Source: Mycolicibacterium sp. P9-22 (GTDB lineage: Bacteria > Actinomycetota > Actinomycetes > Mycobacteriales > Mycobacteriaceae). From it: DNA of 64,000 nucleotides. The position numbers and the translations under genes were made by a program. Below the pieces are notes generated by a model that was not told the origin of the DNA, made no database searches, and worked only from the letters and a program-made list of their open reading frames with translations. The DNA lies in assembly GCF_008329585.1 (NCBI RefSeq), contig NZ_NPKP01000009.1, positions 157,512 to 221,511 on the forward strand. The letters run 5' to 3'. Below, piece by piece: positions 51,161 through 56,913 of this stretch (its first letter is position 1; each line of letters begins with the position of its first letter).

Positions 51161-51874
51161 TCAGCGCCGGCCGCGCTTGGCCTGCCCCGGTGTGCGGGCG
51201 ACCTTTCCCGCCGCGGCGCGGGCAGCCTGCTTGGCAAGCGTCTTCTCCCGGGCGGTGCGCTTCGGTACCGGCTCGGCCTGTCCGCGCGACGAACTGGGCT
51301 TGCGGCCGCGCACGATCCCGATGAACTCCTCGACCAGATCGGACTGCGGCCCGTCGACGAAGGCGAGTGCCACCGGGCAGGTGGGCGCATCGGTGATCGG
51401 CCGGAAGGTCAGGTCCTTGCGGTGGTGCAGCCGCGCCAGCGACTGCGGAACGATGAGCGTGCCCACCCCGGCGGCCACGAGTTCTATGGCGTCCTCGGTG
51501 GTTTCGGGGCGGTGCTCGACCGGGGTACCGGGAGCGTCCACCCAGTCGACGACGTGATCGAGCGGGCGCAGGGTCGGCTCGCCGTCGAGATCCGCGGCGG
51601 TGATCGTGTCGGCGGCAGTGAGCAGGTGATCGGCCGGCACCACGGCCACCGTGGTCTCCTCATAGAGCGGGATGACGGCCAGCCCGGAGGTGTCGGCGGG
51701 CAGTCGCAGCACCACCACGTCGACGGCGCCGGTTCGCACGTGCGCGGCGGCATCCGCGGCGGCGACGGTGCGCAGGTGCAGCGGCACGTCGGGGTGGCGT
51801 TGCGCCCAGGTCCGGGCCCACTTCGCCGGCGTTCCACCGGGGACGTAGCCGAGGGTGAGCGAGGGCTGGGGCAC
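51161..51874 (-). CDS. LysR-type effector-binding domain protein lacking a DNA-binding domain
   Basis: The 237-residue protein consists of the LysR substrate-binding fold (about residues 1-190; LTLGYVPGGTPAKWARTWAQ, then VDVVVLRLPADTSGLAVIPL and VAAGVGTLIVPQS). A strongly basic tail of about 45 residues follows (AREKTLAKQAARAAAGKVARTP, shown in part). There is no helix-turn-helix at the N-terminus: the ATG directly precedes the first effector-domain strand, and no in-frame upstream HTH exists before the divergent gene 28 nt away. The basic tail might contact nucleic acid. It is paired head-to-head with a DUF5997 protein. It is convergent with the cyclodeaminase gene (3-nt gap). Confidence 0.8.
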   Translation of the reverse strand: MPQPSLTLGYVPGGTPAKWARTWAQRHPDVPLHLRTVAAADAAAHVRTGAVDVVVLRLPADTSGLAVIPLYEETTVAVVPADHLLTAADTITAADLDGEPTLRPLDHVVDWVDAPGTPVEHRPETTEDAIELVAAGVGTLIVPQSLARLHHRKDLTFRPITDAPTCPVALAFVDGPQSDLVEEFIGIVRGRKPSSSRGQAEPVPKRTAREKTLAKQAARAAAGKVARTPGQAKRGRR

Positions 51875-51902
51875 CGCATCAGGCTACCGATAGGCTTACC
51901 CC

Positions 51903-52289
51903 ATGAGCAGGCCGAACGCGCAGTCCATGAAACCCGCCACCGCGGCGAAGAAGCTGGACGTATATCTGCCCGCGACGCCTGCAGAATTCCAGCAGAACGC
52001 GATCACCCGCGGCGAACTGGCAGCACTGCAGGAGGACCCGCCGCAGTGGCTGCAGGACCTCCGCAAGAACGGGCCGCACCCGAAGAACCTGGTGGCGGCC
52101 AAGCTGGGCGTATCGATCGCCGGACTGGCCCGCGGTGGGGTCACCGAGGCGCTCACCACCGAACAGATCAATGCGCTACTCGAGGAGAAGCCGGACTGGC
52201 TGGTCGCCGAACGCGAGAGTTTCCAGGCGGTGCTGACCGAGGAGCGCCGGGTGAAGGCGTTGCAGGCGGACAAGCCGCGCAAGAACTGA
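51903..52289 (+). CDS. DUF5997-family protein
   Basis: The 128-residue protein matches the actinobacterial DUF5997 family: TAAKKLDVYLPATPAEFQQN, then PPQWLQDLRKNGPHPKNLVAAKLGVSIAGLARGG (shown in pieces), then LTTEQINALLEEKPDWLVAER. The NLVAAKLGVSIAGLARGG section resembles a small helix-turn-helix, so DNA binding is conceivable. It is head-to-head with the LysR effector-domain protein, 28 nt apart, and shares its promoter region. TAGGCT at 51891-51896 lies 6 nt before the ATG with no ribosome-binding site, suggesting a leaderless message. Confidence 0.78.
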   Translation: MSRPNAQSMKPATAAKKLDVYLPATPAEFQQNAITRGELAALQEDPPQWLQDLRKNGPHPKNLVAAKLGVSIAGLARGGVTEALTTEQINALLEEKPDWLVAERESFQAVLTEERRVKALQADKPRKN

Positions 52290-52290
52290 T

Positions 52291-52797
52291 GTGAACACGG
52301 ACTCGCCGTCCAGCCGGACGCACGCCAAGCCCATCGCGGCGGCCACCGTGGTGTTCGCCGGTTATACGGCGGTGATGATGCGGTTGGAACGGCACATGCG
52401 GGCGGCCGGCGGGCCGGGAATCGTCGCGTTCGAACTCGCGGGCACCGCCGCCGAAGCCGAAGCCATCATGGACCGCTGGGGTCCGGACGGCCGGCGCGCG
52501 GCGCGGCAGTCGATGTGGCTGGACTTCGGGTACATGGCGAGCTACGGAACCCTGCTCGGGCTGCTCGTCGATCGGCGCCGACGGCGCCGTGGTCACGCGG
52601 CCTGGCTACCTGCCCTGGCCGCCGGTGCGATCGCGGGCGACGCCGTCGAGGGAGTCGCGCTGCTGCGCGTGCTCGACCGGCGGGATATCGCGGCCAATGC
52701 GCGTCGCGCGCGTGTCGCAGCCTCGATCAAGTTCGCCGCGATCGCGGTGGCTCTGGGATACGCCGGGTGCCCGGCTAGCGGTCGAACAGGTCGCTGA
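52291..52797 (+). CDS. hypothetical membrane protein
   Basis: The 168-residue protein has three probable membrane segments (near residues 12-32, 75-95 and 100-120, plus a fourth hydrophobic stretch near 145-160). An amphipathic loop, VAFELAGTAAEAEAIMDRWGPDGRRAAR, lies between the first two. I recognise no named family. The GTG at 52291 lies 1 nt after the DUF5997 stop, so the two are probably co-transcribed. Its last 23 nt overlap a convergent small membrane-protein gene. Confidence 0.68.
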   Translation: MNTDSPSSRTHAKPIAAATVVFAGYTAVMMRLERHMRAAGGPGIVAFELAGTAAEAEAIMDRWGPDGRRAARQSMWLDFGYMASYGTLLGLLVDRRRRRRGHAAWLPALAAGAIAGDAVEGVALLRVLDRRDIAANARRARVAASIKFAAIAVALGYAGCPASGRTGR

Positions 52798-52939
52798 CCC
52801 GGTCGAAGAACCGATCGATGCGCTGCTCCAGTCGTGATCCCTTGCCCCACTTGTCCCACACGTAGATCAAGCCGAACATCGCGGCGACGATCCCGAAGAC
52901 CAGCGCGGTGATGAGGATCGCCTCAACGGTTGTGGACAC
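52775..52939 (-). CDS. small single-span membrane protein
   Basis: From the GTG at 52939 this frame gives 54 residues: one membrane segment (AILITALVFGIVAAMFGLIY) and a cytoplasmic amphipathic tail rich in Arg, Asp and Phe (RIDRFFDRVSDLFDR). A GTG at 52957 would add six residues; no ribosome-binding site decides. The clean hydrophobic-then-amphipathic pattern supports a real membrane-associated peptide. The function is unknown. It overlaps the end of the convergent gene by 23 nt. Confidence 0.55.
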   Translation of the reverse strand: MSTTVEAILITALVFGIVAAMFGLIYVWDKWGKGSRLEQRIDRFFDRVSDLFDR

Positions 52940-52987
52940 CGGAACATTGTCGCGCACAGGGCCGCCCGATACCCACGCACCGCCTCG

Positions 52988-53620
52988 TCAGCACCAGCAG
53001 CCGCCGAACAATGAGGTGTGCTCGTCCGTTTCGATCGACTCCTCGCGCACCACGGTGGAGCCGCCGCGTGGGTCGAAGTGCAGCACCGAGCTCACCGGGT
53101 CGTGCCGGATCCAGACGGCCACCGACAGCGGATGCCCCGGACGGTAGATGTAGGAGACCAGTTCGATCTCGCCGGGCTTACCGAGAGCACGGACATCGGC
53201 CACCGCCGCCCGTAACCGCTGCCCCGACAGATCGGCCGCGGTGAACGCCAGCTCTCCCGCGTGCAGGTCGGAGATCGAATCCACGTCCTCCACCTCGCCG
53301 TCGCGCACCCAGTACTTGTGCAGCTGACCGTCAGCGGCGACGGCCTCAACCGAGATCAGGTTGGACGTCACGTCCACCCGCCGCATCGGCAGGTCGCCGA
53401 GCCGGGCGCGCACCGCGTCCAGTTCCGCGTCCAACCGCGGCGCGGAGAACAGGGGCTCGCTCGCGACGCCGCTCAACGCCCGGCTGATCCGGCCTGGCCC
53501 GTCTGCGACGACCACGACCACCGCCGCGATGGCGATGACGATCGACACGGCGACAACCATCGCGTACTTGACCCGATGGTTCGGTCGCGAGGCGTCCGGT
53601 CCGGTTCGTGTCGTGCTCAT
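52988..53620 (-). CDS. membrane-anchored extracellular protein of unknown function
   Basis: The 210-residue protein (ATG at 53620) has a short cytoplasmic start, one membrane segment (about residues 18-40; MVVAVSIVIAIAAVVVVVAD) and an extracytoplasmic part with alternating strands (LHKYWVRDGEVEDVDSI, then VSYIYRPGHPLSVAVWIRHD). It ends in a cysteine pair (FGGCWC) that could form a disulfide or carry a metal. I do not recognise a family. It is one of several small envelope genes beside the toxin cassette on the same strand. Confidence 0.68.
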   Translation of the reverse strand: MSTTRTGPDASRPNHRVKYAMVVAVSIVIAIAAVVVVVADGPGRISRALSGVASEPLFSAPRLDAELDAVRARLGDLPMRRVDVTSNLISVEAVAADGQLHKYWVRDGEVEDVDSISDLHAGELAFTAADLSGQRLRAAVADVRALGKPGEIELVSYIYRPGHPLSVAVWIRHDPVSSVLHFDPRGGSTVVREESIETDEHTSLFGGCWC

Positions 53621-53660
53621 GGACGGATGGTCCCATAGCGCGGTGCCCTGGTGAGGCGCG

Positions 53661-53795
53661 TCACCACTGTTCGTCGCTGTCGTCTTCTTCAACCGGCGGG
53701 CGCGGCTTGCGCATCACCAGTACCGCCCACACCACGCCGGCGATCAACGCTGCGACGACCGCCAAGAACACCAGCTGTCCCGCCACATAGGCCAT
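53661..53795 (-). CDS. 44-residue single-span membrane protein
   Basis: The ATG at 53795 opens a frame of 44 residues with one membrane segment (about residues 5-28; GQLVFLAVVAALIAGVVWAV) and a short acidic cytoplasmic tail ending EEDDSDEQW. A basic residue pair (RKPRP) after the segment sets the orientation. No strong ribosome-binding site is visible. The pattern is that of small stress or regulator membrane proteins, but the function is unknown. It lies between the putative immunity gene and the envelope protein gene. Confidence 0.5.
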   Translation of the reverse strand: MAYVAGQLVFLAVVAALIAGVVWAVLVMRKPRPPVEEDDSDEQW

Positions 53796-53820
53796 CACTG
53801 GGGAGCCAGGAAGTCGGCGT

Positions 53821-54327
53821 TCATTTGCTGAGGTCCACAACGGTTCCGTCCGTGCGGTACCCCTCGATCGGCTGCAGCTCATAGCCGTCCGGAATGTCAC
53901 CGGTCTTGTAGTAGGCGAAGAACAGCTCGGCGGCCTCGTCGGCGTCGAACACTTGTGAGCGGCTGATCATCTTCACCCCGTACGCCAGACGAATCGGCAC
54001 ATCGGCGGGTTCTGTTCGCGTGTCGAGGTGACCGATCGTGTAGCGCACCCATACGGCGCCCCACTCATGCCCGCCGGGCTTGCGGATCTCGACGGTCATC
54101 GCTTCAGGCAGTCCGGCCGCCTGGATGTACTCGGTGGACAGCTCACCCGCCTCCAGCATCTCGCCGTAGGTCTTGCCGGGTGAAAGCGGTGCCAAACCCA
54201 AACCCCATTGGTCATCACCGTTGAAGCGGCGCAGCGGGTTTGCGAACGCGGAGATGTCCTTGCGTGCCGAGATTTCCGCGGTCTGAACGCCCCCGTCGTA
54301 AACCAAGACGTGGGTGCGCCCGCTCAT
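53821..54327 (-). CDS. putative immunity protein of the type VII toxin cassette
   Basis: The 168-residue soluble protein directly follows the toxin gene (55-nt gap, same strand), the usual place for an immunity gene. It is acidic overall and has no signal peptide or membrane segment, as expected of a cytoplasmic inhibitor. Visible segments are THVLVYDGGVQTAEISARKD, MTVEIRKPGGHEWGAVWVRY and ADEAAELFFAYYKTGDIPDG. I do not recognise a named immunity family, so the assignment rests on position, size and charge. AGGA lies 7 nt before the ATG. Confidence 0.68.
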   Translation of the reverse strand: MSGRTHVLVYDGGVQTAEISARKDISAFANPLRRFNGDDQWGLGLAPLSPGKTYGEMLEAGELSTEYIQAAGLPEAMTVEIRKPGGHEWGAVWVRYTIGHLDTRTEPADVPIRLAYGVKMISRSQVFDADEAAELFFAYYKTGDIPDGYELQPIEGYRTDGTVVDLSK

Positions 54328-54382
54328 AGATGAATCCTATCTGCAGTGCCGACGTTCATTTGTGCGCCACTCTCCATGGTCG

Positions 54383-55678
54383 CTACGCAATTCCGCTCGG
54401 ATCGACGATGCCCTGCTCCGCCATCCGCCGCCGGAGTTCCTGACCGAGAACGATCAGCGCTGGGTCGCCGCTGTCGATCATCTGCTGAGGTGTCAGCTGC
54501 GTTCCCCAGTCCGGAACCGCGGGCGTGCCGGCGGGCGCGGGGACCGCCGGCACGGAGCCACCGCCATCCACTACCGCCGGCGGAATGCCACCTGCACCAG
54601 GGGCCGGTGTGGCACCTGGGCCGGCGGAACCGCCAGCTGCGGCGCCCACTGTCGGATCTCCGGGGCGAGGAGTCCGGATGAGCTCTGTGTCGACAACCTC
54701 GATCGGCTCCCCGTTGAGCGTGCCTCTGGCGGGAATGCCGCTGTCCACCAGGTCGTCGAAGTGCTCCTGGTGCTTGGTGGGCGCCTTGTTTCCAAGCTTG
54801 TGCTCCAAGCCGGTAAACGTGCCGGGCTGCCCTGGAATGGGCTCCAGGCCGTCGTACTCGCGCCGCAGTGTTTTCCCAGTCTCAGGATCCGTTAGGTACA
54901 CCCACGTCTTCTGCCGTTCAATGGGTATGCCGGTTCGCCTCTGCCGCTCGTCGAACGCTTTCTGCGCTTCAACGTCCCCCTCGACGCCGCTGTTCTTCGG
55001 TCCCCACTCACCGTTCGGTTTGTGGTCGGGGTAATCCGGATGAGGCTTGTACCCGCCGTCATCGGGAGACGATGGTTCTTCGGTCTCGTCGTCCAACATC
55101 TGGATCGTGGGGTCGCGGCCGTCACCCTCTCCGTCGAACGTGATCCCTTCCAGATCAGTAGCTTTCGCTTCCAGGCGCTGCCCGATGAGCGCATCGGTCT
55201 GGGCCAGGCGCTCGGCGCTCCAGCGGACGTCCTCTGCGTGTTCGATCGCCGCAGTGACACGGGATGCTGCGGTTGTCTCGTCATAAGGACGGGTGTCTGT
55301 GACCGAAAGGTCTTCACTGACGCGGAACCCGTCGGCCTCCGCGGCGTTGATCGCCGCGATCGCTTCACGCTTGGCAGCCCCGATGTCGGTGACACCGTCC
55401 TCGGCGATTCCGGCGGCCTCACGGAGTACACCACCGTGGCGGTCGACGACACTGATGTCGGTCGTGACCCGGTTGAGAGCGGCATCCTTGGCGTCGCCCT
55501 CCCAGGTGGTGCCGCCCGGCGAGGCGATGTTCTGGCGGTGCACGTCGAACGCGGACTCTGATTCGGTGGCCGCCTTTCTCCAGCTCGTGGCGGCGTTGGC
55601 CAGGTCCGCGGTGCTCCACGCCTCGACCTCGCTGCGAGTCGGCAGAGCGCCGCCCGCACCGGCCGCCGCTGGGCTCAC
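54383..55678 (-). CDS. type VII secretion-type polymorphic toxin: WXG-like domain plus predicted PD-(D/E)XK nuclease
   Basis: The 431-residue protein (GTG at 55678, overlapping the EspC-like stop by 4 nt) has an all-helical N-terminal ESX-type domain (about residues 12-130) with a W-E-G turn at 59-61 (GGTTWEGDAKDA) and a SEDLSVTD closing segment seen in many mycobacterial ESX substrates. A linker follows, then a region at about 235-340 with Asp276 (YDGLE), Glu292-x-Lys294 (GLEHKLG) and Gln304 nearby. This D...ExK arrangement is that of PD-(D/E)XK nuclease toxins. The last 90 residues are Pro/Ala/Gly-rich and end in a short helix. Toxicity is inferred. Confidence 0.75.
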   Translation of the reverse strand: MSPAAAGAGGALPTRSEVEAWSTADLANAATSWRKAATESESAFDVHRQNIASPGGTTWEGDAKDAALNRVTTDISVVDRHGGVLREAAGIAEDGVTDIGAAKREAIAAINAAEADGFRVSEDLSVTDTRPYDETTAASRVTAAIEHAEDVRWSAERLAQTDALIGQRLEAKATDLEGITFDGEGDGRDPTIQMLDDETEEPSSPDDGGYKPHPDYPDHKPNGEWGPKNSGVEGDVEAQKAFDERQRRTGIPIERQKTWVYLTDPETGKTLRREYDGLEPIPGQPGTFTGLEHKLGNKAPTKHQEHFDDLVDSGIPARGTLNGEPIEVVDTELIRTPRPGDPTVGAAAGGSAGPGATPAPGAGGIPPAVVDGGGSVPAVPAPAGTPAVPDWGTQLTPQQMIDSGDPALIVLGQELRRRMAEQGIVDPSGIA

Positions 55679-55953
55679 ATGGACACCGCGGTGATGGCGC
55701 CGGCTCCGTCTCCGTCCGTGGTGTCGTAGCGGGCGCCGCTGGTCGTCAGATCGCCAGCCTGGCCGGTGATCCGGTTGGCGTGACGGCCGCGCACCGAGGC
55801 GAGCGCCGCGTTCACCGCGGCAATACCGGCGCTGCTCGGTTGCGAAGAAGATCCGGTATCGAACGTCTTGCCGGTCAGCCCAGCTGCGACGGTAGCGCTG
55901 CTGGTAGCGGCCATCCGTAGACCGCCTGCATCGACTTCCAGTCCGTTTGACAC
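55675..55953 (-). CDS. EspC-like small ESX-associated protein (DUF2580 type)
   Basis: The 92-residue protein opens with LEVDAGGLRMAATSSATVA, the typical start of EspC/DUF2580 proteins that accompany type VII secretion substrates. It carries a Y-x3-D secretion signal at residues 76-80 (ARYDTTDGD) after two predicted helices. By analogy it pairs with the following WXG-domain toxin for export, taking the role that EsxE/EsxF play with CpnT. GGGGGAT lies 3 nt before the GTG. It heads the cassette; its TGA overlaps the toxin start (GTGA). Confidence 0.78.
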   Translation of the reverse strand: MSNGLEVDAGGLRMAATSSATVAAGLTGKTFDTGSSSQPSSAGIAAVNAALASVRGRHANRITGQAGDLTTSGARYDTTDGDGAGAITAVSM

Positions 55954-56207
55954 GCCATCCCCCAGCCGACATACACCCTGATCAAGAGCCTAACTCACGA
56001 CTTGCAGTTGCACCGAGGGAGTTTGGGGCGGCGGCAGGTTCGAAATCGATCAGTGGGGGCAGCAGCCGCCGGTCCGGGGCCTACACACCGATGCCGGGCG
56101 CGTGGCTGATATGCGCCGGGCGTGGCGTCCGGCTTCTCTCAGCAAGCGAAGCCGCAGTCTCGTAGCTAGTGAGCTCCGGGCAGGGCAGTCGGTGAGATCA
56201 CCGGGCG
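55954..56207. other. intergenic region upstream of the toxin cassette
   Basis: This 254-bp gap between the EspC-like gene and the Cys-rich gene, which both run on the minus strand, shows no convincing gene. It must hold the promoter of the toxin cassette. I see no clear terminator or operator. Confidence 0.5.
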
Positions 56208-56513
56208 TCACACCTCCCGGCCGGCCTTCGCGGCCCCGGCGTTCCACTCCCGAGCCACCGCGCGGAGGTCGGCACGGATCGCCGCCCGACGCACCTCGGG
56301 ACTCGAATGCCAGTGGCACATCCAGCAGCTGCACACATTCGTGCCTGTGTAGCGGAACTCCCAGTAGCAGCGACCGATACGGCCGATGGTCCAGCCGGGA
56401 CCGACGTCGGGAAGGTCACAGTCACGACCGGCGCAGCGGTGAACGGCGCGCACGGCGAGCTCGCGGCGGGCAACACGGACTCGGAAAGGGGTATGGGCAT
56501 CGGTGCGGGACAC
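56208..56513 (-). CDS. 101-residue cysteine/histidine-rich protein, probably metal-binding
   Basis: The GTG at 56513 has GAGGAG 6 nt upstream. The protein begins MSRTDAHTPFRVRVARRE and has cysteines at 27, 32 and 49, then a dense CSCWMCHWH group at about 61-69 and a basic helix (VRRAAIRADLRAVAREW). The spacing suggests a zinc-binding module. Similar short Cys-rich proteins with a TDAHTP-like start occur in actinobacterial accessory regions and phages, as far as I recall, but I know no function. The mRNA leader forms a strong hairpin just before the ribosome-binding site. Confidence 0.68.
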   Translation of the reverse strand: MSRTDAHTPFRVRVARRELAVRAVHRCAGRDCDLPDVGPGWTIGRIGRCYWEFRYTGTNVCSCWMCHWHSSPEVRRAAIRADLRAVAREWNAGAAKAGREV

Positions 56514-56532
56514 GGCGGTCTCCTCAGGCGAG

Positions 56533-56575
56533 GTAGCCCCACCGAGTCCGCAGATACTCCGCGGGGTGGGGCTAC
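56533..56575 (-). promoter_or_regulatory. hairpin in the leader of the Cys-rich gene
   Basis: GTAGCCCCACC (56533-56543) and GGTGGGGCTAC (56565-56575) are perfect 11-bp complements around a 21-nt loop that itself contains GAGT/ACTC. In the minus-strand transcript the hairpin ends about 10 nt before the ribosome-binding site GAGGAG. It could control translation or mark a transcription boundary. Confidence 0.55.
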
Positions 56576-56857
56576 GGCATGAGCGGTAAGCCGCCGGCCG
56601 AGACGAGCGTGTGCATGGGTAGAGATCGTACGAGAGCGGTGTGACAGGAGTCAGCCGAATATTCGGCCTCCACCGTCGTCACCGTCCCCCCGTTGGAGCC
56701 GCCAGATCGCGTGTTCGGGCGCCGTGGCTGACATGCCCATCTCCTTCACCGCGGCGGTCACGATGTCGGAGATGTCCCGAACTGCCGTTGCCGTGCGATC
56801 CACCACGCCGTGCCATGTGCCACGAGCGGCGCCAGCCACGTGCCACTTTCCCGCCCC
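56576..56857. other. region without a confident gene; weak minus-strand frame
   Basis: Between the leader hairpin and the nrdE terminator there is no well-supported gene. A minus-strand frame ending at 56651 contains a plausible helical stretch (VRDISDIVTAAVKEMG), but its only ATG start at 56881 lies inside the nrdE terminator and no ribosome-binding site supports an internal start. It may be a gene remnant. The stretch marks the junction between the inserted block and the nrd backbone. Confidence 0.4.
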
Positions 56858-56895
56858 AAAAAAGACGCAGGCCAGGGGCAATACCCCTGGCCTGC
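56858..56895 (-). terminator. intrinsic terminator of nrdHIE
   Basis: Read on the minus strand, GCAGGCCAGGGG and CCCCTGGCCTGC (arms 56884-56895 and 56867-56878) form a perfect 12-bp stem with a 5-nt loop. The stem is followed within 4 nt by six T residues (complement of 56858-56863). It lies 19 nt after the nrdE stop. This is a textbook Rho-independent terminator, uncommon in mycobacteria. Confidence 0.92.
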
Positions 56896-56913
56896 AACCT
56901 GACTCGAACTACG

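Noticed and set aside
55675..56857. Prophage or integrative element next to nrdE.
   Set aside because: Apart from one Cys-rich small gene there is no integrase, excisionase, repressor or attachment-site repeat.
56651..56881. A 76-codon minus-strand frame after the nrdE terminator.
   Set aside because: Its only ATG lies inside the terminator hairpin and no internal start has a ribosome-binding site; noted as a possible remnant only.
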